Made by a program: the position numbers and the translations under genes. From UBA695 sp042691655 (lineage in GTDB: Bacteria; Verrucomicrobiota; Verrucomicrobiia; Chthoniobacterales; Chthoniobacteraceae): a stretch of 64,000 bases of DNA. Below, piece by piece: positions 11,050-19,621 of this stretch (positions are counted from its first letter, which is position 1; each line of letters starts with the position of its first letter). The notes under the pieces are model-generated. The model did no database searches. It was not told the DNA's origin and saw only the letters and a program-made list of their open reading frames with translations. The stretch is taken from NCBI GenBank assembly GCA_042691655.1, contig CP170506.1, forward strand, positions 1,364,001 to 1,428,000, written 5' to 3'.

Positions 11050-11847
11050 ATGAAATTAGGTTTTATTGGTTGCGGCAAAATGGCGACGGCCCTGGTGGGC
11101 GGCGTCGTGGAAGCGGGCGTTTTTCCGGCGGAATCCATCGTGGTGTACGATTGTTTCCCGGCCGCCGCCGAGGCGCTCTCAACGAAGACCGGTGTGAAAA
11201 TCGCCGCCAGTGCGGCTGACTTGGCCGCTGGTGTGGACGCCCTGGTTCTCGCCGTGAAACCCGTGGACGCCCTTTCCGCCCTGCGCGACGCCGGGGACAC
11301 CCTTAATGGTAAGCTCGTCATTTCCATCGTCGCGGGCCTTTCGCTTTCCGTCCTGGAGGGAGCCGGGGGAGCCGAGACCCGTTTTATCCGTGTCATGCCG
11401 AATACCCCGGCCCTGATCCGCCAAGGCGCGGCCGCTTTCGCACGCGGCGGAAGCGCCACCGCAGCCGACGCCGAGCTGGTGCAGAAAATCCTCTCTGCCG
11501 TGGGCTGCGCCGTCCAGGTAAAGGAAGGGCTCATCGACGCCGTCACGGGTCTGAGCGGCAGCGGCCCCGCCTTTGTCTACCTCGTCATCGAAGCCCTGGC
11601 CGACGGCGGTGTGCTGATGGGCCTCCCTCGCGACCTTTCCCTGCAACTTGCCGCCCAGACTGTGGCCGGTTCCGCCGCCATGGTTCTCAATACCGGCATC
11701 CACCCCGCCGCGCTCAAAGACCAGGTCACGAGCCCCGGGGGCACGACCATCGCCGGGGTGGAGGTGCTCGAAACAGCGGCAGTTCGCTCCGCCCTGATGA
11801 ACGCCGTTCGCGCCGCCACCGAACGTTCCCGCCAACTCGGAGCGTGA
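11050..11847 (+). CDS. proC: Pyrroline-5-carboxylate reductase
   Basis: ProC reduces pyrroline-5-carboxylate to proline with NAD(P)H. The start at 11050 puts the Rossmann motif at the very N-terminus (KLGFIGCGKMATALVGG), as in the family; an upstream in-frame ATG would add 35 unconserved residues. RVMPNTPALI, SGSGPAFVYLVIEALADGG and QVTSPGGTTIAGVEVLE (the family signature) follow. At 265 residues it is full length. Its TGA overlaps the GTG start of the next gene, implying translational coupling to a TPR protein. Confidence 0.96.
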   Translation: MKLGFIGCGKMATALVGGVVEAGVFPAESIVVYDCFPAAAEALSTKTGVKIAASAADLAAGVDALVLAVKPVDALSALRDAGDTLNGKLVISIVAGLSLSVLEGAGGAETRFIRVMPNTPALIRQGAAAFARGGSATAADAELVQKILSAVGCAVQVKEGLIDAVTGLSGSGPAFVYLVIEALADGGVLMGLPRDLSLQLAAQTVAGSAAMVLNTGIHPAALKDQVTSPGGTTIAGVEVLETAAVRSALMNAVRAATERSRQLGA

Positions 11848-12437
11848 ACACCATCGCCTTTAAAACCCTCATTTTCGCCCTCCTGACCGTGGCGCTGGCC
11901 CCGTGCGGCTTTGCCGTGGACGAAGAGGAAGCCGCCATCCGGGAGCGCATCCAGAAGGTTCTCGAAGCGGAGCCGGACAACGCCGCCGCGCTTCTGGAGC
12001 AGGGGACCCTGGAGTGCCGCTTGCGGAATTTCCCGGCGGCCCTCAATCCGCTCACCCGCGTAACGCAGCTTACCCCCGAGGACCCCAAAGCCTGGCTCGC
12101 CCTGGGGGAAGCCGCCTGCGAAGGGGGCAAGCTTGACCTCGCCTTGGCCGCGCTCTCCCGCGCCGTGCTCCTGGACCCGAAAAACGCCCGGGCCCACAGC
12201 TACCTGGGCGTCACCGTCGGCCGCAAAGGCTGGATGGACGGCGCGGAAGCCGAATTGCAACGCGCCCTGGAGCTCGACGACTCCCTGGCCGAGGCCCATT
12301 TCAACCTCGCCGTGGTCTACCTGCGGGCCACCTCGCCGATGGTCGAACTTGCCCGCCGCCACTACCGCCGGGCCCGGGATCTTGGGGCCCCGCCCGATTC
12401 GCTTGTTGAAAAACAGCTCAGCGAGAGTAAACAATAG
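11844..12437 (+). CDS. Exported TPR-repeat protein
   Basis: A 197-residue protein starting with GTG inside the proC stop (GTGA overlap). The first 24 residues form a signal peptide (FKTLIFALLTVALAPCGFA followed by V). The rest is built of tetratricopeptide-like helical pairs: EPDNAAALLEQGTLECRL, PKAWLALGEAACEGG, PKNARAHSYLGVTVGRKG and LAEAHFNLAVVYLRA. TPR proteins act as protein-protein scaffolds; the periplasmic location and the D,D-carboxypeptidase gene 45 bases downstream hint at envelope assembly, but the partner is unknown. Confidence 0.82.
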   Translation: MNTIAFKTLIFALLTVALAPCGFAVDEEEAAIRERIQKVLEAEPDNAAALLEQGTLECRLRNFPAALNPLTRVTQLTPEDPKAWLALGEAACEGGKLDLALAALSRAVLLDPKNARAHSYLGVTVGRKGWMDGAEAELQRALELDDSLAEAHFNLAVVYLRATSPMVELARRHYRRARDLGAPPDSLVEKQLSESKQ

Positions 12438-12482
12438 GGCTCACCCGAGTTTCGAACAGCGCCGGGGAGCCTGTTTACCTAA

Positions 12483-13352
12483 ATGATTCGCAAATTCTTT
12501 CAGTATGGAATGGCCGCCCTGATGTTGGTGGCCCTTACGGTGCCCGCGGGCGCCACGACCAAGAAAAAATCGCGCCGCGCCACGGTGCAGCCGACGCCCG
12601 CCTATGAGCCCGGCGGCACTCCGCGCACCCGTGCCGCCTCGGTCGTCGTCGCCGACGCCGTCTCGGGCGCGGTCCTTTACGAGAAAAACTCCAACGAGGC
12701 CCGCCAGCCCGCCAGCACGCAAAAACTGCTCACCGCCCTGCTCGTCGTCGAGGCAGGCAACCTCGACAAGCCCGTCCTCATCCATGAGATCGATACCTTC
12801 GCCGAGCCCGTGAAGCTCGGCGTCCGCCCCGGCGAGATCTACACCCGCCGCGAACTGCTTCGCGTGCTTCTGGTCCACAGCGTCAACGACGTCGCCCGCG
12901 CCCTCGCCCGCGACAACGCCGGGAGCATCGAAGCCTTTGCCGACAAAATGAACGCCAAAGCCCGCCAGCTCGGCATGCTCCACTCTAATTTCGTCAACCC
13001 GAACGGCCTCCCGGCCCCGGGGCAGTACTCCACCGCGCGCGACATGGCCCGCCTGGCCCTGGCCGCTTACCGCAGCGCCACCATCCGCCTGATCGTTGGC
13101 ACCAAGGACCTCGCCTTCCAGTTTAATAGTGGTCGGGTGGAGACCTTCTCGAACACCAACAAAATGCTTCGCACCCTGCCGTACTGCACCGGCATGAAAA
13201 CCGGCTATACCCAGATCGCGGGCCATTGCCTGATCTCCAGCGGCAGCCAGAACGGCCGCGAAGTCATTACCGTGGTGCTCGGCGACAAGGACCGCGACTG
13301 CCTCTGGCGCGATTCCTCGGCCCTGCTCTCCTGGGGCCTCTCGAAATCGTAA
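12483..13352 (+). CDS. D-alanyl-D-alanine carboxypeptidase (PBP5/6 family, S11)
   Basis: These low-molecular-weight penicillin-binding proteins trim the terminal D-Ala from peptidoglycan stem peptides in the periplasm. The 289-residue product has a signal peptide (to about residue 25) and all three active-site motifs: S78-T-Q-K81, S133-V-N135 and K239-T-G241. The usual C-terminal beta domain and amphipathic membrane anchor of E. coli PBP5 are missing, so it is a short, soluble form. It sits between the TPR protein and the bioF-like gene on the same strand. Confidence 0.92.
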   Translation: MIRKFFQYGMAALMLVALTVPAGATTKKKSRRATVQPTPAYEPGGTPRTRAASVVVADAVSGAVLYEKNSNEARQPASTQKLLTALLVVEAGNLDKPVLIHEIDTFAEPVKLGVRPGEIYTRRELLRVLLVHSVNDVARALARDNAGSIEAFADKMNAKARQLGMLHSNFVNPNGLPAPGQYSTARDMARLALAAYRSATIRLIVGTKDLAFQFNSGRVETFSNTNKMLRTLPYCTGMKTGYTQIAGHCLISSGSQNGREVITVVLGDKDRDCLWRDSSALLSWGLSKS

Positions 13353-13372
13353 CCCGCCCCACCCCCAAGAAA

Positions 13373-14548
13373 ATGCCCCGGCAGTTCGAAGACGAATTAG
13401 ATCAGCTCAAGCAACAAGCGTTGCTACGGCGTTTGCGTGAAATCGAGTCGCAGCCCGGCACCGCCATGACCTACGCGGGCCGCAAGCTGATCAACTTCTC
13501 CTCCAACGACTACCTGGGCCTCGCGGGCGAGGCGTTTCTGCGCGAAGCGGCCAAGCTGGCCATTGACGAATACGGCGTCGGGGCCACCGCCTCGCGCCTG
13601 GTTTGCGGAACGATCTCCCCGCACGTCGCGCTGGAAAAACGGCTTGCCGAGTTCAAACAAACCGAAGCCGCGCTGACTTTTTCCAGCGGCTACGCCACCT
13701 CGCTGGGCACCCTGAGCTCGCTTGCGGGGAAAGGCGACGTCATCATTCTCGACAAACTGGCCCACGCCTCGCTCATCGACGGCGCGCGGCTTTCCGGCGC
13801 GACCCTGCGCGTTTTCCCGCACAACCAGGTCGACAAGCTGGAAAACCACCTCCAGTGGGCTCGCGACGCCCATTCCGGCGCACGGGTCGTCGTGGTCATC
13901 GAATCCGTCTACAGCATGGACGGCGACCGCGCCCCGCTGGCCGAGATCGTCGAAGTCAAAGACCGCTACGGAGCGCTGCTGCTGGTGGACGAAGCCCATG
14001 CCCTGGGCGTCGTCGGCCCGAACGGACGCGGCCTGGCGCACCGCCTGGGGCTCGCTGACCGCGTGGAAATCCAGATGGGCACCCTTAGCAAGGCCATCGG
14101 CGTGGCGGGCGGCTACATCGCGGGCAAACAGGCGCTCATCGAATGGCTCATCAACCGGGCCCGCTCCTTTGTCTACTCCACGGCTCCCCCCCCGGCCCTC
14201 GCCGCCGCGGCCACCGCCGCCATCAACTTTCTCGACAGCCCCGCCGGTGAAACGCGCCGCCACCAGCTTTGGGATAACCTCAAAGTCTTGGCCGCCGGTC
14301 TGCCCCCCGGCCTCACGCCCGACCGCCTCCAGAGCGCCATCGTCCCCGTCATGATCGGCGACGAAACCGCCGCGCTCGCCGCCTCGCGGATGTTCTACGA
14401 CGCCGGGTTCTTCGTCCCCGCGATTCGTTACCCGACCGTCGCGCGCGGCACCGCCCGCCTGCGCCTGACGCTCTCCGCCTCCCACTACGCCGAGGAAATC
14501 CAGGCCGTGACCCACGCGCTCTGGGAGCTGGACAAACGTGACGTTTGA
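13373..14548 (+). CDS. bioF: 8-amino-7-oxononanoate synthase-like PLP enzyme
   Basis: A class II alpha-oxoamine synthase of 391 residues. The start at 13373 follows the carboxypeptidase stop by 20 bases; the frame stays open far upstream but that part overlaps the previous gene. NFSSNDYLGLA, GVGATASRLVCGT, the VDEAHALGVVGPNGRG aspartate motif and TLSKAIG, with the PLP-binding Lys240, are all present. BioF condenses pimeloyl-ACP with alanine in biotin synthesis. No bioA, B, C or D lies nearby, so a related oxoamine synthase activity (2-amino-3-ketobutyrate CoA ligase, for example) cannot be excluded. Confidence 0.85.
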   Translation: MPRQFEDELDQLKQQALLRRLREIESQPGTAMTYAGRKLINFSSNDYLGLAGEAFLREAAKLAIDEYGVGATASRLVCGTISPHVALEKRLAEFKQTEAALTFSSGYATSLGTLSSLAGKGDVIILDKLAHASLIDGARLSGATLRVFPHNQVDKLENHLQWARDAHSGARVVVVIESVYSMDGDRAPLAEIVEVKDRYGALLLVDEAHALGVVGPNGRGLAHRLGLADRVEIQMGTLSKAIGVAGGYIAGKQALIEWLINRARSFVYSTAPPPALAAAATAAINFLDSPAGETRRHQLWDNLKVLAAGLPPGLTPDRLQSAIVPVMIGDETAALAASRMFYDAGFFVPAIRYPTVARGTARLRLTLSASHYAEEIQAVTHALWELDKRDV

Positions 14549-14611
14549 TCCATTTCGCGCTACTGCAGCCTACGCCCGCCGCTGTGGTGATACGCGGTTC
14601 TGTTTAACGAC

Positions 14612-14663
14612 AAAAGGCGCAAGGAATGATGGATTCCTTTGCGCCTTTGCGTCTTTGCGTGAG
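14612..14663. repeat. Partial copy of the CGCAAAGG hairpin repeat between bioF and nuoA
   Basis: An imperfect inverted repeat (14613-14627 with 14633-14648) continues into three tandem TTTGCG(C/T)C-like units ending TTTGCGTGAG. It shares its right arm with the repeats near 47.96, 58.55 and 61.36 kb. It lies between the 3' ends of convergent bioF and nuoA and may act as a bidirectional terminator. Confidence 0.8.
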
Positions 14664-14670
14664 ATTTAAA

Positions 14671-15042
14671 CTACTTCCACTCCAGAATCCCCTTCGCCCA
14701 GGCCCAGACGAGGCCTTCGATGAGCAGGAAGAGGAAGAGCAGGATCGCGCCGAAGCTGCCGACGGAGATATTCACGAGCCCCATCGCCGCGAACGGCATC
14801 AGGAACACCGTTTCCACGTCAAACACCAGGAACACCAGCGCGTAGAGGTAGTAGTGGACCTGGAAACGAACATGCGCCGGGCCCTGGCTCACCAGACCGC
14901 ACTCGTAGATGGCGCCTTTGTCTTCGCCCGGCTTCGGCGGATAGAAAATGCGGCACCAGAGCCACGCCATCGCGAGCGGCATGAACGGGAATATCACCGC
15001 GATGACCAGAAAGAGCGTTAAAAGCAGGTAATCGTAAGACAT
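14671..15042 (-). CDS. nuoA: NADH-quinone oxidoreductase subunit A
   Basis: A 123-residue membrane subunit of complex I with three hydrophobic segments. The conserved loop YECGLVSQGPAHVRFQVHYYLYAL and the DVETVFLMPFA motif of the second helix identify it. NuoA forms part of the quinone-site/membrane-arm junction with NuoH and NuoJ. In most bacteria nuoA opens the operon; here it is the last gene, nine bases after nuoN. It is followed by a hairpin repeat. Confidence 0.95.
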   Translation of the reverse strand: MSYDYLLLTLFLVIAVIFPFMPLAMAWLWCRIFYPPKPGEDKGAIYECGLVSQGPAHVRFQVHYYLYALVFLVFDVETVFLMPFAAMGLVNISVGSFGAILLFLFLLIEGLVWAWAKGILEWK

Positions 15043-15051
15043 GGTCGAGCT

Positions 15052-16569
15052 TTAAGGTTGAGCCACGAGCGCCTTCGCCGGGTTCGCAACGGCGGAGCGG
15101 ATCGCGTTTTGGATCGGATTCAAGAGAGCGTTGGGATAAAGGCCGAGGGCGAACACCGCCAAGGCGAGCAACCCGACGAAAACCGAGACGCCGCAGTGGC
15201 AGGCGGGGTCATGGGCGGGCGCGTCATCTGCCGGAGCCACGAACACGTGCTTCAAGACGATCACGTAGTAGTAAAGCGACACGGCGTTGAACGCGATAGC
15301 CACGATCAAGAGCCAGAGCAGCCCGAACGAGCCGTCATGCGCCGAGGCGACCGAGCTGAGCGCGCCCGAGAAGAGGTAGAACTTGCCAAAGAACCCAGCC
15401 AGCGGCGGAATCCCCGCCAGCGAGATCATGAAGACCCCCATGCAGAGCGCGAGGCCCGGCGAAGTCCGGTGCAGGCCGTCGAAATGGTCAAGATCCGAGC
15501 CGCCCCGGCGCTGTTCCACAATCGCCACGACGCCGAAAGCGCCCAGCGTGGTCAGCGCGTATACGATCACATAGAAGATTACCGAAGCCACGCCATTCGC
15601 GTTCGCGGCGGTGAGCCCCAGGAGCATGTAGCCGGATTGCGCGATGGCGGAATAAGCCAGGATGCGCTTCACATTGCGCTGGCTGAGCGCTGCAAGATTG
15701 CCGATGACGACCGATGCCGCCGCGATCAACGCCAGCAGCGGCAACCAGCCCGCCTGCATCAAGTCCCACGCGGCACTGCCGCTGGTCTTGGCGAGGCCGA
15801 AGGTTAGAAATTTGGCCAGAATCAGGAACCCGGCCACCTTGGAGCCGGAAGCGATCAGCGCGGCGGAAGAGGTGGGCGCGCCTTCGTAAACGTCCGGAGC
15901 CCAGAGGTGAAAGGGCACGGCGGCGACCTTGAAACCGAACCCGGCCAGCGCCATTACAATGCCCGCGAGCAGGAGCGGATCGGCCCCGGTCGTGCGGGTG
16001 ATCGCGGCCAGTTCGCGCATCGAAGTGACGCCCGTGACGCCATAGATGAGGCTCAGGCCAAAGAGCAGGAATGCTGCGGAGACGCCCCCCACCATGAAGT
16101 ATTTCAGCGCGGCCTCGGCCGAGGTGCTGCTCTTTTTCAGGTATCCGGTGAGGATGTAGAGCGGGATGCTCGTCATTTCCAGGCCGATGAAAATCATCAG
16201 CAAATCCTCCGTGCCCACGAGCAGCATCATGCCGATTGTGGAGAAGAGGATGAGAGCCAGGTATTCCGCGAAATGCTCCTTCACCGTGGACCCGTAGGCG
16301 AAGATGCAGGCGATGAGGCTCAGCGCGAGAATGGCGACCTTAGCCAGTTGCGTGAGCGGATCGAGCACGACCATGCCGCCGAAGAGGCTGTAGTTGGCAG
16401 GGTGCGTGAGGATCCAGGCCCCGGAGAGGAGGCCGCCGAGGAGCGTCAGGCTCAGGATCATGCCCCGGTGGGTTGATGTGAGTGGAATCAGACCGGCGAT
16501 AAGCACCACCAGCGCGGCGTCGGCCAGGATCAGCTCGGGCGTGAGCAGGTTAAAAAGAAGGGTATTCAT
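15052..16569 (-). CDS. nuoN: NADH-quinone oxidoreductase subunit N
   Basis: An antiporter-like proton-pumping subunit of 505 residues with about 14 transmembrane helices. Characteristic pieces are GLEMTSIPLYILTGY (TM5 Glu), VAAVPFHLWAPDVYEGAPTSSAALIA with the Lys before PFHxW, and LAYSAIAQSGYMLLGL. HFDGLHRTSPGLALCM and AGIPPLAGFFGKFYLF complete the pattern. It overlaps the second nuoM by four bases (ATGA), so the two are translationally coupled. Confidence 0.95.
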   Translation of the reverse strand: MNTLLFNLLTPELILADAALVVLIAGLIPLTSTHRGMILSLTLLGGLLSGAWILTHPANYSLFGGMVVLDPLTQLAKVAILALSLIACIFAYGSTVKEHFAEYLALILFSTIGMMLLVGTEDLLMIFIGLEMTSIPLYILTGYLKKSSTSAEAALKYFMVGGVSAAFLLFGLSLIYGVTGVTSMRELAAITRTTGADPLLLAGIVMALAGFGFKVAAVPFHLWAPDVYEGAPTSSAALIASGSKVAGFLILAKFLTFGLAKTSGSAAWDLMQAGWLPLLALIAAASVVIGNLAALSQRNVKRILAYSAIAQSGYMLLGLTAANANGVASVIFYVIVYALTTLGAFGVVAIVEQRRGGSDLDHFDGLHRTSPGLALCMGVFMISLAGIPPLAGFFGKFYLFSGALSSVASAHDGSFGLLWLLIVAIAFNAVSLYYYVIVLKHVFVAPADDAPAHDPACHCGVSVFVGLLALAVFALGLYPNALLNPIQNAIRSAVANPAKALVAQP

Positions 16570-18098
16570 CGGGCAACCCCCTGGATCAAGTGATGCATCA
16601 TGGATTGAGAGCTTTCGAAGCTGTGCAGAATGGGATCAATGAGGACCTTCGGGAAGAGGCCGACGCCGATCGTCGCGGCCATCAGTATCACGGCTCCCAG
16701 GCGTTCCGGGAAGGTAATGGGCGGCAGCGGTTCGTGAGGTTCCGCAGCCGGGGCAGGGGAGGCCTCGCCGGAAACCAGCGCGGGGAAGAAGCTCTTTTGC
16801 AAGGCGCGCAGCGTGAAGGCCACGGTGATGCCCACGCCGAGCATGGTGAAAATCAAGAGCGCCGGGAAGGCTTTCCACGTCCCGAGCAGGATTTGCAGTT
16901 CGGCAATGAATCCGCTGAACCCGGGCAGGCCCATCGAAGCCGCCGAGGCCACAGTGAAGGTCAGCGCGGCGAACGGGATCGACTTGGTGAGGTTCATCGT
17001 GCCCAAAACGCTGATTTCGCGCGTATGGGTGCGGTCGTAAATCATCCGGCCTACGACGGCGAAGAGCAGCCCGCCGATGATGCCGTGCGAGAACATCTGC
17101 AACACCGCCCCGCTCAGGCCCAGGCTGTTCAAGGTCAAGAGACCGAGCATCACGAAGCCCATGTGGTTGATCGACGAATAGCCGACCACGAATTTGAGAT
17201 CGCGCTGAGCCAGGGCGACCAACGCGCCGTAAAGCAGACCGATGGTGGCGAGGATGGCCAGCGGCATCCGCCAATATTCGAGGCCCTGCGGGAAAAGCGT
17301 CATGGCCACCCGCAGCGCGCCGTAGGAGCCGAGCTTCATCACCACGCCCGCCAGCAGCATGGAAACCGCCGTCGGGGCGGCGACATGGCCGGTGGGGGCC
17401 CATGTATGGAAGGGCCAGAGACCCGCAAGCACGCCGAAGCCGATGAACATCACAGGGAAGGCCCAAAGCTGGAAGGCCACCGGGAACGGATACTGCGAGA
17501 GCTCGACCAAATTGAGCGTCCGACCGGGCGCGAGCACGTAAACGCCGATCAGGCCGAGCAGCACGAGCGCCGAGCCCGCCACGGAGTAGATCGTGAGCTT
17601 CATCGCGCCGTACTCCCGGTTCGTCGATCCCCAGTTGGAGATGAGGAAGTATTTCGGGATGATCACGACCTCGTAGCAGACGAAGAGCAGGAAGAGATCC
17701 AGGCTCTGGAAGACGCCGTAGGAGCCGCCAATGATCGTCAGGAAGAGCGCGAAGAAGGCGCGCGGCTGCCGGGTGACGTTCCACGAGAAAAGCACGCCGG
17801 TAATCGCGATGATGCCCGTCAGCAGCAGCAGCACGAGGCTGATGCCGTCGGCCCCGGTAGCGAAGTGAATGCTGAGGCTTTCGACCCAGGGAACGTCCAC
17901 GCCAAATTGCAGCGGCAGCGCCCCGGCGCTCATGTCATAAGAGCGGAAGGCGGCGGCGGCGAAGCCAAAACCGGTCACGGCCGAGAGGAGCGCAATCCAT
18001 TTAGCGGCCCCGCCCCAGCGCATCGGGAGCAGGAGGATGAGGAGCACGCCCGCGAAGGCGGAGACGATCGTTGCGGTGAGAAGATAGGAGGCGGTCAT
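16566..18098 (-). CDS. nuoM: NADH-quinone oxidoreductase subunit M, second (divergent) copy
   Basis: A 510-residue antiporter-like subunit with about 14 transmembrane segments. It keeps TM5 Glu143 (CYEVVIIP), Lys255 (MKLGSYG) and the TM12 glutamate (GFIAELQILLG). However, the segment FGVLAGLWPFHTWAP has Leu224 where canonical NuoM has a lysine seven residues before the His. GHVAAPTAVSMLLAG replaces the usual DAHxEAPTxxSV. It lies one base after the other nuoM and overlaps nuoN. Together with that paralogue it implies a fourth pump-like subunit in this complex I. Confidence 0.92.
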   Translation of the reverse strand: MTASYLLTATIVSAFAGVLLILLLPMRWGGAAKWIALLSAVTGFGFAAAAFRSYDMSAGALPLQFGVDVPWVESLSIHFATGADGISLVLLLLTGIIAITGVLFSWNVTRQPRAFFALFLTIIGGSYGVFQSLDLFLLFVCYEVVIIPKYFLISNWGSTNREYGAMKLTIYSVAGSALVLLGLIGVYVLAPGRTLNLVELSQYPFPVAFQLWAFPVMFIGFGVLAGLWPFHTWAPTGHVAAPTAVSMLLAGVVMKLGSYGALRVAMTLFPQGLEYWRMPLAILATIGLLYGALVALAQRDLKFVVGYSSINHMGFVMLGLLTLNSLGLSGAVLQMFSHGIIGGLLFAVVGRMIYDRTHTREISVLGTMNLTKSIPFAALTFTVASAASMGLPGFSGFIAELQILLGTWKAFPALLIFTMLGVGITVAFTLRALQKSFFPALVSGEASPAPAAEPHEPLPPITFPERLGAVILMAATIGVGLFPKVLIDPILHSFESSQSMMHHLIQGVAR

Positions 18099-18099
18099 T

Positions 18100-19614
18100 C
18101 TAGAAAATCAGTTTAAGGACCGTGGGGTTAAAGAGCCCGATGAGGAGCTGCGGGTAAATGCCGAGCACGAACATCAGCGCGATGGCGGGGATGACGGTCA
18201 GGCGTTCGCCGGTCGAAAGGTCTGGAAATGCCTTCCATCGTTCCGCGAGCGGTCCCGCGAAGACTCGTTGGATCAAGGTCAGGAGAAATACGGCCGTGAC
18301 GAAAAGGCCGATGGCCGCGAGCGCCGTCGCGCCCGGGGCGATGGCAAAGGAACCCTTGAAGATGAGGAATTCGCCCATGAATCCGTTCAAGCCCGGCAGG
18401 CCGAGTGAGGAGAAAATGGCGATCCCCATCAAGCCCGCGAACACCGGGGCGACCTCGCGCAAGCCGCCGAAGTCGTTCAGGCCGCGCAGCCCGCCGCTGC
18501 GTTTTTCGATAAAGCCGATGAAGCAGAAGAGGGCGGAGGCGGTGAGGCCGTGGTTGAAGATTTGGAGAATCACGCCGTTCATTGCGGCAGCGCGGTCGAC
18601 CGTGTCGGCGTGGGTCGCGGCGGCGACGGCGAAAAGCCCCAGCAGGCAGTAGCCCAGGTGGTTCACCGAGGAGTAGGCGACGATCCGCTTTAGATCACGC
18701 TGCGCCAACGCGGCCAGCGCGGAGAAGACGATGGTGACGACAGCCAGCGCCAGGAGCGGCCCTTGCCAGTGGTGCATCAGCCCGGGAAACAGCGGGTAGA
18801 GCAGCCGCAGGAAACCGTAGACGCCCATTTTGGAAAGCAGGCCGGTGAGCAGCATCGAAACGGGCGCGGGGGCCTCGGTATAGGCGTTGGGCAACCACGT
18901 GTGGAGCGGGACCACCGGCACCTTCACGCCGAGGCCGACCAGGATGCCGAGGAACACCGCGCCGCTGATCCAGCCGGAAAAGGCCGGGAAGGCGGCGCTG
19001 AGCGCGAGGCCGAGCTTCTCCTGCCGGGCCAGCGCGGCGAGCTCGGTGAGATCGAAGGTGTGGGTCGCCTGGTAGATGGCCAGGAAGCCGAGCAACATCG
19101 CGAAGCCCGCGAAGAGTGTGTAGATGAAGAACTGCGTGGCGGCCGCTGTCGCCTTCGGGGTTCCGCCGAGGCGGATCAGGAAGAAGGCGGGCACGAGGCT
19201 CAGCTCGTAGAAGAAGAACCAGTGGACGAAGTTCAGCGCGGTAAACGTGCCGAAGAGTGTCGTTTCGAGCAGCAACACGAGGACTACCGCCAGCTTGGAG
19301 AGGCCCTTGCCGAAAGCCAGCAGCGAGAACGGCGTGACTAGCGCCGTCAGGATCAGCAGCACGAGGCTGAGGCCGTCGGCGGCGAGGTAATACTCGATGT
19401 GAAGCGAGGGAATCCACTCATAACGCTCGGCGAATTGCAGCCCGCCCGAGGCGCGGTCGTATTGGAACGCCAGCGAAAGCGTCAGCGCGAGTGCGACGAG
19501 CGTGGTAAAGAGCCCGGCGAACCGCAGTTGGCCCGTGCTCTTAGGCGGAAGCAGCGCGGCCCATATCGCGCCGATGAGTGGGATGAACGTGAGAAGAGTA
19601 AGGGAGTTGTTCAT
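18100..19614 (-). CDS. nuoM: NADH-quinone oxidoreductase subunit M, first (canonical) copy
   Basis: A 504-residue proton-translocating subunit. The essential residues are in place: Glu137 in FFYELSLVP (TM5), Lys231 in GLGVKVPVVPLHTWLPNAYTEAPAP, Lys262 in LLSKMGVYG and the Glu of GLNGFMGEFLIF (TM12). It follows nuoL by seven bases and precedes the second nuoM by one base. By sequence it is the better match to standard NuoM, while the neighbour is the divergent extra copy. Confidence 0.95.
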   Translation of the reverse strand: MNNSLTLLTFIPLIGAIWAALLPPKSTGQLRFAGLFTTLVALALTLSLAFQYDRASGGLQFAERYEWIPSLHIEYYLAADGLSLVLLILTALVTPFSLLAFGKGLSKLAVVLVLLLETTLFGTFTALNFVHWFFFYELSLVPAFFLIRLGGTPKATAAATQFFIYTLFAGFAMLLGFLAIYQATHTFDLTELAALARQEKLGLALSAAFPAFSGWISGAVFLGILVGLGVKVPVVPLHTWLPNAYTEAPAPVSMLLTGLLSKMGVYGFLRLLYPLFPGLMHHWQGPLLALAVVTIVFSALAALAQRDLKRIVAYSSVNHLGYCLLGLFAVAAATHADTVDRAAAMNGVILQIFNHGLTASALFCFIGFIEKRSGGLRGLNDFGGLREVAPVFAGLMGIAIFSSLGLPGLNGFMGEFLIFKGSFAIAPGATALAAIGLFVTAVFLLTLIQRVFAGPLAERWKAFPDLSTGERLTVIPAIALMFVLGIYPQLLIGLFNPTVLKLIF

Positions 19615-19621
19615 GCCGGTG

